The notes below the pieces were generated by a model. That model made no database searches. It was not told the DNA's origin and saw nothing but the letters and a program-made list of their open reading frames with translations. From positions 1 through 64,000 of the forward strand of contig NZ_JAAIUV010000003.1 of the NCBI RefSeq assembly GCF_010975035.1: a DNA stretch of 64,000 nucleotides. The letters are read 5' to 3'. The translations under genes and the position numbers were made by a program. Below, in pieces: positions 28,149 to 36,721 of the stretch (position 1 is the stretch's first letter; each line of letters begins with the position of its first letter). The DNA is from Neobacillus thermocopriae (GTDB lineage Bacteria; Bacillota; Bacilli; Bacillales; Cytobacillaceae).

Positions 28149-28155
28149 TTAAAAC

Positions 28156-28200
28156 AGAGGCAACATTCCCTTAAGCCTGAAGGAATTGTTGCCTATTTTA
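28156..28200 (+). terminator. tRNA-Thr terminator
   Basis: AGGCAACATTCC / GGAATTGTTGCCT hairpin (one mismatch) followed by ATTTTA. Confidence 0.7.
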
Positions 28201-28470
28201 ATGATTGCAGTCTACCTACTGATAAGATGAAAAGGCTGCTGTTTTATTTGATGATCTGAATGTAAGTAAGGAAAGTAAAAATTTTGTTCTATCAAATGTC
28301 GGGGAATGCCTCGGCATTATTTCTTGTGTTGGCTTACAGTGAACATTCCACCATATTCTTTTTTATTGGGAATTTTTCTATAGGGGTTTTCTTTGGAAAG
28401 TATGTTAATATTAAGTTGAGTAAGTTTGTTCTTTGAGTTTGATTTTAACTATCTTTAAGGGGGGTTCTGT

Positions 28471-29412
28471 ATGAATCAAAGTGGGGTGCCTTCCGTGCAG
28501 AACAGTGGAAAAGTAGCGATATCTCATACTAGTAGTCGAGCTAGTATGATATTTGATATAAAAGCACTACTGAAGGGAAAAGTGTTAGTGGCAAATGTCC
28601 TACCGGTTTTTGCTGGTTTTTGGCTAGCCCTCTATTTTACGGGTTCATCCTTTGCTGACAACTGGGGCATTTTCTGGCTGACGATGATCGGGAGCACCAT
28701 GATTATAGCTGGGGCTCTTGTGATCAATAACTGGTATGATGTAGATATTGATACGGTTATGGATCGAACGAAGCATCGGCCGACAGTAACGGGGAATTTT
28801 TCCTTAAAAACGGTGCTGTGGACAGGGATTATCCTTACAGTCCTAGGGTTTATATTAATGTTCTTTACAAGATTTGAAGCTGTCATTTATTCATTTATCG
28901 GATGGTTTACCTATGTTGTTCTTTATACAATGTGGTCTAAACGACGATATACACTTAACACGGTCATTGGCAGTATTTCCGGTGCCGTTACGCCAATGAT
29001 TGGTTGGACAGCGATCGATTCCGGTTTTCATATCGTTCCGATTATCATGTTTCTCATTTTATTTATTTTTCAAATGCCACATACGTTTGCCGTTGCCATG
29101 AAGAAATGTGAAGAATATCGAGCAGCTAAAGTTGCCATGCTTCCGGTCGTACATGGTTTTGAAATGACTAAACGTCAAATGGTTGTCTATATCGCTTGCT
29201 TGCTACCATTGCCATTTTATCTTGGTTCTCTCGGAACTACTTTTGTTGCTATTGCAACCATCATGAACATAGGCTGGCTGGTAGTGAGTATCTACGGACT
29301 CTTTACGAAAAATGATTTAAAATGGGCACATGTCATGTTCCTTTATTCTGTGAACTATGTCACTCTATTGTTTTTACTTATGATTGTTGTAACATTACCT
29401 GTATTTCAGTAA
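28471..29412 (+). CDS. ctaB: Protoheme IX farnesyltransferase (heme O synthase)
   Basis: Adds the farnesyl group to heme B to give heme O, the precursor of heme A for terminal oxidases. UbiA family, 313 residues, about 8-9 membrane helices. The first prenyl-diphosphate motif is NNWYDVDIDTVMDRTKHRPT near residue 87; the second aspartate-rich region is replaced by KKCEEYRAAKVAMLPVVHG near 211, as in CtaB. Start ATG after AAGGGGGG. No ctaA partner here; the ba3 oxidase 3 kb downstream is a possible consumer. Confidence 0.93.
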   Translation: MNQSGVPSVQNSGKVAISHTSSRASMIFDIKALLKGKVLVANVLPVFAGFWLALYFTGSSFADNWGIFWLTMIGSTMIIAGALVINNWYDVDIDTVMDRTKHRPTVTGNFSLKTVLWTGIILTVLGFILMFFTRFEAVIYSFIGWFTYVVLYTMWSKRRYTLNTVIGSISGAVTPMIGWTAIDSGFHIVPIIMFLILFIFQMPHTFAVAMKKCEEYRAAKVAMLPVVHGFEMTKRQMVVYIACLLPLPFYLGSLGTTFVAIATIMNIGWLVVSIYGLFTKNDLKWAHVMFLYSVNYVTLLFLLMIVVTLPVFQ

Positions 29413-29451
29413 TAAATCGTTGCAGTTTAAATAAGTTGGTTCAACAACGAT

Positions 29452-29495
29452 AAAAGCAGTGGATTTTTCAACAGAAATCACACTGCTTTTGTTTA
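29452..29495 (+). terminator. ctaB terminator
   Basis: AAAAGCAGTG / CACTGCTTTT with an inner ATTT / AAAT pair; T-rich end. Confidence 0.8.
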
Positions 29496-29548
29496 TGATT
29501 GAACAAATGACCAAATTAGGGGCCATATTTATTACCGCCCCTCATCTA

Positions 29549-30160
29549 TTAACGTTTTAAACCTGCTGCATAGAAAGGACCATTAGCAGTCATGGTGTAT
29601 AAAATATGAGCCATCTCTTGAGGAGATTCATTTTTATCACTATTCAACCATTGTTGTATAACGCCTAAATGTGCAGATGAAATATAGGAAATGAGGTATT
29701 CGATAGGAACTAAGAGATTTTCTTGTTGAATGAATTTATTGTTTTCAAATAATGTTTTCCACATGAATTCTTTCATCTTTGTATGGAATGATAAATCTCC
29801 TTTTGGTCCTAATATTGCTTTCATAAACTTTCTATTTCGGTCGATATGTTCAAAAATGGATACTACAAGGGTAACGGGAATCGTTACCGAAGGGTTCGTT
29901 TTCTTTTCATTCATGGTTTTGGAAAAGTTCTCTATGATCATATCAGCCAATTCTTGAAAAAACTCATCCTCACATTTGTTAACTAAATCATACTTGTCCT
30001 GGTAATAAACATAAAAAGTTCCTCGGTTAATTTTTGCCTTCGTAGTAATCTCTTTTACAGTTAGGGCATCTAAACCTTTTTCTTCAATTAATTCCACCAA
30101 TGCATTTCTGATAGCTTCTTTCGTCCGAATGACACGTAAATCCGTATTTTTATTACGCAT
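29549..30160 (-). CDS. TetR/AcrR-family transcriptional regulator
   Basis: 203 residues. N-terminal HTH (about 8-55): TKEAIRNALVELIEEKGLDALTVKEITTKAKINRGTFYVYY, broken by normal family variation. The C-terminal region is a ligand-binding all-helical domain. Start chosen at ATG 30160 because GGGGGA lies 7 bases upstream; an earlier ATG (30178) would place this site inside the gene. It is transcribed away from the ABC exporter genes, so it is probably their local repressor. Confidence 0.9.
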   Translation of the reverse strand: MRNKNTDLRVIRTKEAIRNALVELIEEKGLDALTVKEITTKAKINRGTFYVYYQDKYDLVNKCEDEFFQELADMIIENFSKTMNEKKTNPSVTIPVTLVVSIFEHIDRNRKFMKAILGPKGDLSFHTKMKEFMWKTLFENNKFIQQENLLVPIEYLISYISSAHLGVIQQWLNSDKNESPQEMAHILYTMTANGPFYAAGLKR

Positions 30161-30271
30161 TTTTGCTCCCCCAATCATTATTTAACACATTTGAAGATGT
30201 TGTTGGTTATCCGACACAATCAGAATTTTTGATTATTGTAATGATAAATTACGGTTTATTATAATGAATAA

Positions 30272-30310
30272 AAAGCATTAAAACAACACGTTGTCCGTTT
30301 TGTGGAGGAG
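30272..30310. promoter_or_regulatory. Possible TetR operator between regulator and ABC exporter
   Basis: ACAACACGTTGT (30283-30294), with 5-bp arms ACAAC / GTTGT, lies in the divergent intergenic region. Also in this gap is an AATCA...TGATT pair near 30217. The assignment is by position only. Confidence 0.35.
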
Positions 30311-30374
30311 AATAGATTCATATATAAATTATTATGAGTTGTAATTCGTTTAAATTAGAGGGGGTAGGACTTTG

Positions 30375-31100
30375 GTGGATATTAAAATTTCAAATGTTAG
30401 CAAAAGCTTTGAAAAAAAGGAAGTTATTAAAGATATCACATTTACCATTCCTTCCGGAGAAATATGCTGTTTGCTTGGGCCTTCTGGTTCGGGTAAAACA
30501 ACATTAATTCGTCTTATGATAGGAGCTATTGCAGCAGATACAGGACACATCCAACTAGCCAATATAAAAATGCCTAATTTGAAAATGTTAAAAAAGATTG
30601 GATATATGCCACAGAATGATGCTTTGTATGATGATTTATCGGCAGAATCCAATTTGCGATTTTTTGGAGGACTTTATCAATTAAGTAAAAGTAAATTAGA
30701 ACAGCGCGTTAAAGAAGTTCTTGAATTAGTAGATTTAACCGAGCATAGAAAGAAATTGATAAGGAATTTTTCTGGTGGGATGAAAAAGCGACTTTCTTTA
30801 GCCGCTTCTATTTTACATCAACCAGATGTTTTATTCTTGGATGAACCGACAGTGGGCATTGATCCAGTGTTGCGTCGTACTATTTGGGATCAGTTTCAGG
30901 AAATTAAAAAATCAGGAACGACAATTATTGTTTCCACACATGTTATGGATGAAGTAACAGAGTGTGATAAAGCGGCTCTCATTTATAATGGTTCTTTAAT
31001 TGAATACGATAGTGTAGAAAAATTGCTGAAGAAGACCAATACAGGTCGAGTGGAAGAACTATTCTTAATGGCTTCGAGTAGAGGCGGTGTTGTAAAATGA
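30375..31100 (+). CDS. ABC transporter ATP-binding protein (drug/export type)
   Basis: ATPase of an ABC-2 exporter, about 241 residues. Walker A GPSGSGKTT near 35, Q-loop MPQND near 83, signature NFSGGMKKRLSLAAS near 133, Walker B VLFLDEPTVGIDP near 153, H-loop VSTHVMDE near 190. Start GTG 30375 (TTG 30372 possible) after GAGGGGGTAGGA. It overlaps the permease by 4 bases (ATGA), so the two are translationally coupled. The adjacent TetR gene suggests induction by the exported compound. Confidence 0.92.
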   Translation: MDIKISNVSKSFEKKEVIKDITFTIPSGEICCLLGPSGSGKTTLIRLMIGAIAADTGHIQLANIKMPNLKMLKKIGYMPQNDALYDDLSAESNLRFFGGLYQLSKSKLEQRVKEVLELVDLTEHRKKLIRNFSGGMKKRLSLAASILHQPDVLFLDEPTVGIDPVLRRTIWDQFQEIKKSGTTIIVSTHVMDEVTECDKAALIYNGSLIEYDSVEKLLKKTNTGRVEELFLMASSRGGVVK

Positions 31101-32125
31101 TCCATTTAGCCAAGCGTGTGATCCTTCAAACTTTAAATGATAAACGAAGTGTCATGATGATATTCATTGCACCACTTTTTGCTTTAACTTTAATTTACTT
31201 TTTGCTTGGTGATTCAGACTATACAGCGACAGTAGGAATCAATAAAAATGCCATGCCAGCCCCTCTTGTTACAGAGTTGAAAGCACAAGATTTGAAGGTA
31301 ATATATGTATCGAATGATGATTTCCAACATCCAAAGCAATATTTAAAGGATCATCTTGACGTGGATGCAATCTTTACTATTTCAGAGAATGCCAGTGTAA
31401 ATATCATCATGTATGAACCATCTAAAAAAAGTGCAAAAGCATTATCTGAAATACAAAAAGCTTTATCTTCCCTAAATCCGTCAGCAAAGATAAATATGTC
31501 GTATGTATATGGCGCACAAGACAATTCAACGTTTGAATCCCTTGGATATGTGTTTCTAGGTTTATTCGCATTTTTACTGGTATTTATTATTTCAGGTATG
31601 GCACTTGTTAGAGAACGAAGTGGTGGTACATTAGAAAGGTTAATGATGACTCCTATTAAACGAGGAGAGGTTATTCTTGGATATACGTTAGGATATGGAG
31701 TATTTGCTATTATTCAAGCCATACTGATTGTTTTCTATTCGTTTTATGTGCTGAATTTACATTCTATTGGAAACATTGGTTGGATTGTTGTTGCCATGGT
31801 TTTATTAGCGATTACTGCCGTTTCGTTTGGTGCAATGATTTCTGTGTTCTCTACTTCAGAGTTACAAGTAGTACAACTAATACCATTTACGATTATTCCA
31901 CAAGTATTCTTTTCAGGATTGATTCCATTAGATTTAATTCCATACCATCTAGGGAATTTGTGTTACCTCATGCCAGTTTTTTATGGTGTAGAAGCTATTA
32001 AAAGAGTAATGGTTTACGGTGGAGGATTCCTTCAAATTTGGGGTTATCTTTTTGGGTTGATTGGATACACATTCATCCTTTATATATTGAACACACTAGC
32101 ATTGAAAAAATTTAGGAAACTTTAA
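31097..32125 (+). CDS. ABC-2 type permease
   Basis: Membrane partner of the preceding ATPase, 342 residues. One N-terminal helix (about 20-38), a long extracytoplasmic domain (about 40-150), then five C-terminal helices with GMALVRERSGGTLERLMMTPIKRGEVILGY near 172, characteristic of ABC2_membrane_3 (YhhJ/NatB-like) exporters. Substrate unknown; multidrug or peptide export are both possible. Confidence 0.92.
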   Translation: MIHLAKRVILQTLNDKRSVMMIFIAPLFALTLIYFLLGDSDYTATVGINKNAMPAPLVTELKAQDLKVIYVSNDDFQHPKQYLKDHLDVDAIFTISENASVNIIMYEPSKKSAKALSEIQKALSSLNPSAKINMSYVYGAQDNSTFESLGYVFLGLFAFLLVFIISGMALVRERSGGTLERLMMTPIKRGEVILGYTLGYGVFAIIQAILIVFYSFYVLNLHSIGNIGWIVVAMVLLAITAVSFGAMISVFSTSELQVVQLIPFTIIPQVFFSGLIPLDLIPYHLGNLCYLMPVFYGVEAIKRVMVYGGGFLQIWGYLFGLIGYTFILYILNTLALKKFRKL

Positions 32126-32138
32126 TCGTATTCTAATG

Positions 32139-32179
32139 AAAAGAGCGACAAGTATTATCAATCTTGTCGCTCTTTTTTT
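32139..32179 (+). terminator. ABC exporter terminator
   Basis: Perfect 13-bp stem AAAGAGCGACAAG / CTTGTCGCTCTTT and T-run. The rest of the gap to 32460 is AT-rich with no gene seen. Confidence 0.9.
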
Positions 32180-32460
32180 GTTTATGTATTTACTACTCCA
32201 CTTCTATTCGAATAAGGAGAGTTTTTACTAAACTCACTTCAAAAATCTCCTCTTTATTCATTCCTTTCGTTCAAAAGGTAAATCCAGTGATAATGTCGTT
32301 ATTTTTACATAACCTTTCTCCAAATTTTTATTTTCTACATGTTATAATTTTCAATTTTTTATTCTGGTTTATTTATGTGATTCACTTCACTTCATTGAGA
32401 ATCATTCCTAATTATTATGTAAGTAAGAAGAACAAACAAAACCAAAAGGGGGATTCTTAT

Positions 32461-32601
32461 ATGGAATCAACAAAAGTCAGCCACAAAAAAGCAGAAAACC
32501 ATGAACCGCTAAAAGGCACATGGATTTCTTGTGGAGTGGTTGGAGGAGTTATTTTAGTTACTTATTTAATCGTTTATGGCTTATATATGGTTCGAGTATA
32601 A
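32461..32601 (+). CDS. Cytochrome c oxidase subunit 2A (ba3 type)
   Basis: A 46-residue single-helix protein: MESTKVSHKKAENHEPLKG, then GTWISCGVVGGVILVTYLIVYGLYMVRV as the membrane helix (about 19-44). It matches the subunit 2A type that completes the ba3 oxidase by supplying the helix missing from subunit II. The frame is open much further upstream but the ATG with GGGGG 8 bases before it and the length fit this short start. First gene of the oxidase operon. Confidence 0.88.
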   Translation: MESTKVSHKKAENHEPLKGTWISCGVVGGVILVTYLIVYGLYMVRV

Positions 32602-32617
32602 GGGAGGGGAGTAGAAA

Positions 32618-33079
32618 ATGCATCGTGATGAAAAAATTTGGCTGACGTTAAGCTTCGGAATGATTATGATTTTCATGCTTATCACAGGTTATCAAGCATT
32701 TGCATTAGAAATGGGGCCACCAAGTAATATGGAAACGATTGATCCAACGAAGGTTGATCAAACTGCACCATTTGATAAACCAGGTGTAAAACAGGTTGGC
32801 GAAAATGAATACGAAGTAGTGATGACATTACAAGCATTTAGCTTTAATCCAAACAAAATTGAAGTGCCAGCAGGATCTACCGTTACTTTTGTATTAACTT
32901 CTAAGGATGTAACACATGGATTTCAGATTGCCAACACAAACGTGAATGCAATGGTCCCACCAGGTCACATTCAAAAAATCAAACAGAAATTTGATAAAGC
33001 TGGTGAGTATTTAATTCTATGTAATGAGTATTGTGGTGCCGGCCATCAAGTGATGGGCACAACCATTACTGTGAAATAA
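32618..33079 (+). CDS. cbaB: Cytochrome c oxidase subunit II, ba3 type (CuA)
   Basis: 153 residues, one N-terminal membrane helix (about 8-28) and an extracytoplasmic cupredoxin domain. CuA ligands are visible: His100 in DVTHGFQI, and Cys135, Glu137, Cys139, His143 and Met146 in CNEYCGAGHQVM. Accepts electrons from cytochrome c and passes them to subunit I. The short single-helix form is typical of ba3 (type B) oxidases. 16 bases after subunit 2A and 14 before subunit I. Confidence 0.94.
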   Translation: MHRDEKIWLTLSFGMIMIFMLITGYQAFALEMGPPSNMETIDPTKVDQTAPFDKPGVKQVGENEYEVVMTLQAFSFNPNKIEVPAGSTVTFVLTSKDVTHGFQIANTNVNAMVPPGHIQKIKQKFDKAGEYLILCNEYCGAGHQVMGTTITVK

Positions 33080-33093
33080 AGGGGGGAAAGTAA

Positions 33094-34773
33094 ATGGCAA
33101 CCATAACAGCAAAAACGATAAGAGAAACAGCGAATAAAGCGCTTGGCATTAGTCCAGAAGATGCCAAAATTTCAAAAACATATTTAACGGTAGCCTTTAG
33201 CGCCTTACTTCTCGGCGGATTTTTAGGATTGTTGCAAGGGTTGAACCGAGCAGGTCTCTTGGAAATGCCATCATGGCTAAACTATTATCAAGTACTTACT
33301 GCGCACGGTGTTTTATTAATACTAGTATTAACAGCATTCTTTATTATCGGTTATTTTTATGCAGGGATGTCACATACTTTAGGAGGTCTTCTTCCTAAAG
33401 TGAGAAAGATTGTCTGGACTGGTTTTGTGTCTAAAATGATTGGAATTGTCTTAGTTGTGATTCCGATCCTTATGAATGAAGCATCTGTCATGTATACATT
33501 TTACCCGCCAATGGCGGCACATCCTATGTTCTATTTTGGATTAGTATTTGTCGCATTAGGCATTTGGCTGGCTTGTGTAGGATGTTTTATCAATGTAGCA
33601 AACTGGAGGAAAAATCATAAAGGTCAGCATGTTCCAATCTTTGCTTATTTTGCTACTGGTGTGTTTGTCCTATTATTCTTCGCACTGATTCCTGTAGCCA
33701 TTGAAGTATTCATGATCATTCCTTGGGTGCTTGGATGGGTGGATGGAATTAATGTCATGGTTTCCCGTACACTATTCTGGGCATTCGGCCATACATTGGT
33801 TAACATCTGGTATTTATCAGCTACTTCTGCTTGGTATGTAGTTGTTCCGAAAATTATTGGCGGAAGACGCTGGAGTGACACATTAACTCGCGTCGTGATT
33901 ATTGCTTTAGTCGTCATGAACATTACCGGTGGATTCCACCATCAAATTATTGACCCAGGTATTGATGAAGGCATCAAATATATGCACGTATTTATGAGTT
34001 TGGCTATTGGTTTCCCTTCATTAATGACAGCTTATGCGATGTTTGCCGTATTTGAAAGAACCGCTAGAAAGAAAGGCGGTAAAGGATTGCTTGGCTGGTA
34101 TAAAAAACTTCCTTGGGGGGATGTTCGTTTCTTAGCACCATTCATTGCAATGGCAGCCTTCATTCCAGCTGGAGCGGGTGGTATTGTACAAAGTACAAAC
34201 CAATTAGACCAGGTTGTTCATAATACAATGTGGATTGTTGGACACTTCCACTTAACATTAGGGATGTCTGTTGTTATGACATTCTTTGGAATTACTTATT
34301 GGTTAGTTCCATTTATCTCTGGACGTGTGTTAACCCCAAAAATGAACAAATTAGGGATTATTCAAACGATTATCTGGACCATTGGGATGACATTAATGGC
34401 AGGAGCCATGCACTGGGTAGGACTATTAGGTTCACCACGTAGAACCTCTTATTCCACTTACTTTGACAATGCCACTGCATTAAGCTGGGATCCATATTTA
34501 TTTTTCCTAGCGATCGGCGGTACGTTGTTAATTATTGGTGTCATTCTTCAAGTATATGCCGTATTCAATATGATGTTCTTTGCACCTAAAGGTGAAACAG
34601 AATTCCCACTAGCAGAAGAAGAAGAAGGGGCAGCAAAAACTCCTTACTGGACAGAGCGTTGGGGTTTATGGATTGTCGTCATGCTGATTGTCGTTTCTAT
34701 GGCATACGTTATACCATTAACTGAGTTTATCGTAAATGCACCTCCAGGCTCACCTCCATTGAAAACTTGGTAA
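33094..34773 (+). CDS. cbaA: Cytochrome c oxidase subunit I, ba3 type
   Basis: Catalytic subunit (559 residues, 13 or so helices) of a proton-pumping high-affinity oxidase. Heme/copper ligands: His in YQVLTAHGVLLIL (low-spin heme), HTLVNIWYLSATSAWY (CuB histidine and the cross-linked Tyr region), GFHHQIIDP (two CuB His), and MWIVGHFHLTLGMSV (heme ligands). This pattern is the type B heme-copper family. The operon is separated from sco by a hairpin. Upstream ctaB may supply modified heme. Confidence 0.95.
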   Translation: MATITAKTIRETANKALGISPEDAKISKTYLTVAFSALLLGGFLGLLQGLNRAGLLEMPSWLNYYQVLTAHGVLLILVLTAFFIIGYFYAGMSHTLGGLLPKVRKIVWTGFVSKMIGIVLVVIPILMNEASVMYTFYPPMAAHPMFYFGLVFVALGIWLACVGCFINVANWRKNHKGQHVPIFAYFATGVFVLLFFALIPVAIEVFMIIPWVLGWVDGINVMVSRTLFWAFGHTLVNIWYLSATSAWYVVVPKIIGGRRWSDTLTRVVIIALVVMNITGGFHHQIIDPGIDEGIKYMHVFMSLAIGFPSLMTAYAMFAVFERTARKKGGKGLLGWYKKLPWGDVRFLAPFIAMAAFIPAGAGGIVQSTNQLDQVVHNTMWIVGHFHLTLGMSVVMTFFGITYWLVPFISGRVLTPKMNKLGIIQTIIWTIGMTLMAGAMHWVGLLGSPRRTSYSTYFDNATALSWDPYLFFLAIGGTLLIIGVILQVYAVFNMMFFAPKGETEFPLAEEEEGAAKTPYWTERWGLWIVVMLIVVSMAYVIPLTEFIVNAPPGSPPLKTW

Positions 34774-34872
34774 TGAGAAAACAATACTTGCTTAAGGTGT
34801 TAGGAATTATTATGCGAATTGGCTAAAAAGCCGTGTTTCGAAATAAATGTTGTTAAACACTTGTTCTAAGAA

Positions 34873-34910
34873 AAAGAGATAGCTCGTGGGATTGGGCTAT
34901 CTCTTTCTGC
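34873..34910 (+). terminator. ba3 oxidase operon terminator
   Basis: Perfect 11-bp stem AAAGAGATAGC / GCTATCTCTTT, 12-base loop, moderate T content after it. Confidence 0.65.
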
Positions 34911-34943
34911 TTCATATTTTTGAAAAATTAGTTGGAAGTGATC

Positions 34944-35579
34944 ATGGTGGTCCAAAAAAAATATACGATTATCTCCCTATCCCTGGTAATGTTATTTGGA
35001 TTGATTTTGTTCTATATTGGAACTGACGGTTTTACCGCCTATACAGCGGAAACGGCTCGTGTTAATAAATTGGTGAAAGAAAAGCCGAAATTTCCTAATG
35101 TGACATTAGAGGATAGTAAAGAGCGGATTTATTCATTTTCTGAATTTGAAAATAAATATGTATTTCTTACATTTTTATATACATCTTGTACAACTGTTTG
35201 CCCTCAATTGGAAATGAACATGTCAAAAGTATATGAACTGATTCCAAAAAAGTATTTGGGTAAAGAGATTGTTTTTTTAAGCATTAGCTTTGATCCGGAT
35301 CGTGATGATCCGGGCACATTGGAAAAATATCGAGGGTATTTTAATAGTGACGGGGAAACCTGGAGGATGGCCAGAATTAAAGACAAATCGGAATTAGAGT
35401 CACTGTTGAATGCATTCGGTGTCATTGTTATTCCTGATGATAATGGAACATTTGCTCATAATTCGGCGTTTTATTTAGTTGATAAACAAGGATATCTTAT
35501 CGATGTGATGGATTACAAGAAGACGGATGAGGCAGCTAAAAAGGTTGTCCGTATTCTTAAAAAGGAAGCGGGGGAGTAG
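34944..35579 (+). CDS. SCO1/SenC copper chaperone
   Basis: Membrane-anchored thioredoxin-fold protein that delivers copper to the CuA site of oxidase subunit II. 211 residues: N-terminal helix (about 8-28), then the domain with Cys82 and Cys86 in TSCTTVCPQLE and His172 in FAHNSAF, the complete copper ligand set. ATG 34944 follows GGAAGTGATC; the TTG 12 bases upstream is less likely. It lies just after the ba3 genes, so that oxidase is the likely client. The next gene starts 1 base after its stop. Confidence 0.92.
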   Translation: MVVQKKYTIISLSLVMLFGLILFYIGTDGFTAYTAETARVNKLVKEKPKFPNVTLEDSKERIYSFSEFENKYVFLTFLYTSCTTVCPQLEMNMSKVYELIPKKYLGKEIVFLSISFDPDRDDPGTLEKYRGYFNSDGETWRMARIKDKSELESLLNAFGVIVIPDDNGTFAHNSAFYLVDKQGYLIDVMDYKKTDEAAKKVVRILKKEAGE

Positions 35580-35580
35580 C

Positions 35581-36138
35581 ATGAATCAATCATTTTATGG
35601 GCTGCTTTTATTTCTATTTCTGCTGATTCCGCCTGTGGCATCCTTTATGGAATCGATAATGATCATTCATATGCATATGCAAATGCCGATGCTAGTTATT
35701 TCCGGATTTTTAATGGCCCAGTTTATTCTAAAACAATTCCCAGCCTTTTTTGAAAAATGGAATCGTAATGGGGTCCCAGGAATCTTATTATTTGTCATTA
35801 TCATGGTATATTGGATGCTTCCACGGACGATGGATGAATCATTAACTGTTCCAGCAGTGGAGGTTTTTAAATTTATTAGCTTGCCATTTTTGGCTGGAGT
35901 TCCTTTAAGGGATAGCTGGAAAAAACTTAGTTCAATAGGAAAAAACATAATTATTATTCTGTTTACGTTATTGTTTATCGGGGTGGGAGCTCTATATATT
36001 TGGTCACCTGTACAATTATGTAACAACTATCTGGTCATGGAACAGCTGACTCTCGGTTGGGGGTTTATGACAACAGCCATTTGCATGATTATTTATTTGG
36101 TTTATACCTATTTTGTCGACCCTTCTGAATATGTTTAA
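35581..36138 (+). CDS. Polytopic membrane protein linked to sco, unknown function
   Basis: 185 residues, about five membrane helices. Not confidently assigned to a family. Its second hydrophobic region contains IIHMHMQMPML, a cluster of alternating His and Met near residue 28, which could bind copper or heme. It starts immediately after the sco stop with GGGGGAG as ribosome binding site, so the two genes are co-expressed. A role in oxidase assembly or copper supply is inference from context. Confidence 0.75.
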   Translation: MNQSFYGLLLFLFLLIPPVASFMESIMIIHMHMQMPMLVISGFLMAQFILKQFPAFFEKWNRNGVPGILLFVIIMVYWMLPRTMDESLTVPAVEVFKFISLPFLAGVPLRDSWKKLSSIGKNIIIILFTLLFIGVGALYIWSPVQLCNNYLVMEQLTLGWGFMTTAICMIIYLVYTYFVDPSEYV

Positions 36139-36146
36139 TAAATGTA

Positions 36147-36179
36147 AGCCTGCTCTTGAAGAAGCAGGCTCTGTTTTTA
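36147..36179 (+). terminator. sco operon terminator
   Basis: Perfect 8-bp stem AGCCTGCT / AGCAGGCT with 8-base loop, then CTGTTTTT. Confidence 0.85.
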
Positions 36180-36304
36180 GAAGAAGAGCATATAGTTTCG
36201 ACTTTGAGAATTGTCTAGTTATCGCTTTCGGTTGTGCGATGATTATACTGCTCAAGCCTTCCTTGTAGAAACTTTTCAAACTGTGATAAAGGAAACATGA
36301 TGAG

Positions 36305-36352
36305 TGAAAGCGAGTCGTTGTTGATTTCCAGGGCGCTTATGCTTTTCTCAAT
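36305..36352. repeat. Fragment resembling a dispersed Bacillaceae intergenic repeat
   Basis: The text GCGAGTCGTTGTTGATTTCC followed by AGGGCGCTTATGCTTTTCT closely recalls one end of a repeat I know from many Bacillus intergenic regions (TCGTTGTTGATTTCCGC... and ...GGGCGCTTCGCTTT). Here the central part is missing, so it looks like a decayed remnant. Recalled, not computed. Confidence 0.4.
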
Positions 36353-36501
36353 TATCGAGATCTCCCTAGGCGTGATAGAGCAATCCTTCGTAGGGAAGAG
36401 CTAGAAAAATCAGCAGGATTTCTACTTTTGATTCGGTCTCTAACAGGATTGTTGCTTGTGGAAGCATTCATATCCATTGGTTCATTTGGATTGGATGACA
36501 T
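36352..36501 (-). CDS. Possible small basic protein, 49 residues
   Basis: Begins MSSNPNEPMDMNASTSNN and ends SSSSLRRIALSRLGRSR. No hydrophobic segment, no recognised family; Ser/Asn/Arg-rich. Support is an AAAGGAGG ribosome binding site 7 bases before the ATG. Its 3' end lies beside a repeat fragment, so the C-terminus might be a readthrough into foreign sequence and the gene a truncated relic. Low to moderate confidence. Confidence 0.4.
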   Translation of the reverse strand: MSSNPNEPMDMNASTSNNPVRDRIKSRNPADFSSSSLRRIALSRLGRSR

Positions 36502-36721
36502 AGAAACTCCTCCTTTACCTATTAGGGTGTCCATTATTTGTACCTTTATTTTAATGGATTGCTGTCAAGAGAAGAGTGGAACGATTAGGAGCACAGGGAA
36601 AGAACCTTCACTTGTTATTTTCAATACTTTTCCAAAAATTACTTTGAAAGGATAGAACCAAATATACTGATACTAATCAAAAACCATTGCACGTTCGTTT
36701 TTGATTTGGGAGGTGACTATT

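Noticed and set aside
27958-28149. 63-codon ORF on the minus strand across the tRNA-Thr gene
   Set aside because: It is the antisense of the tRNA (TGFEPATPS is the usual artefact from the T-arm).
32396-32410. Fur-like TGAGAATCATTCCTA upstream of the ba3 oxidase genes
   Set aside because: Only 11 of 15 positions match the Fur palindrome and the right arm is broken; too weak beside the perfect boxes at yclN.
36297-36404. Plus-strand ORF MMSESESLLISRA... after GGAAAC
   Set aside because: It lies on top of the repeat fragment and the opposite small ORF; weak ribosome binding site.
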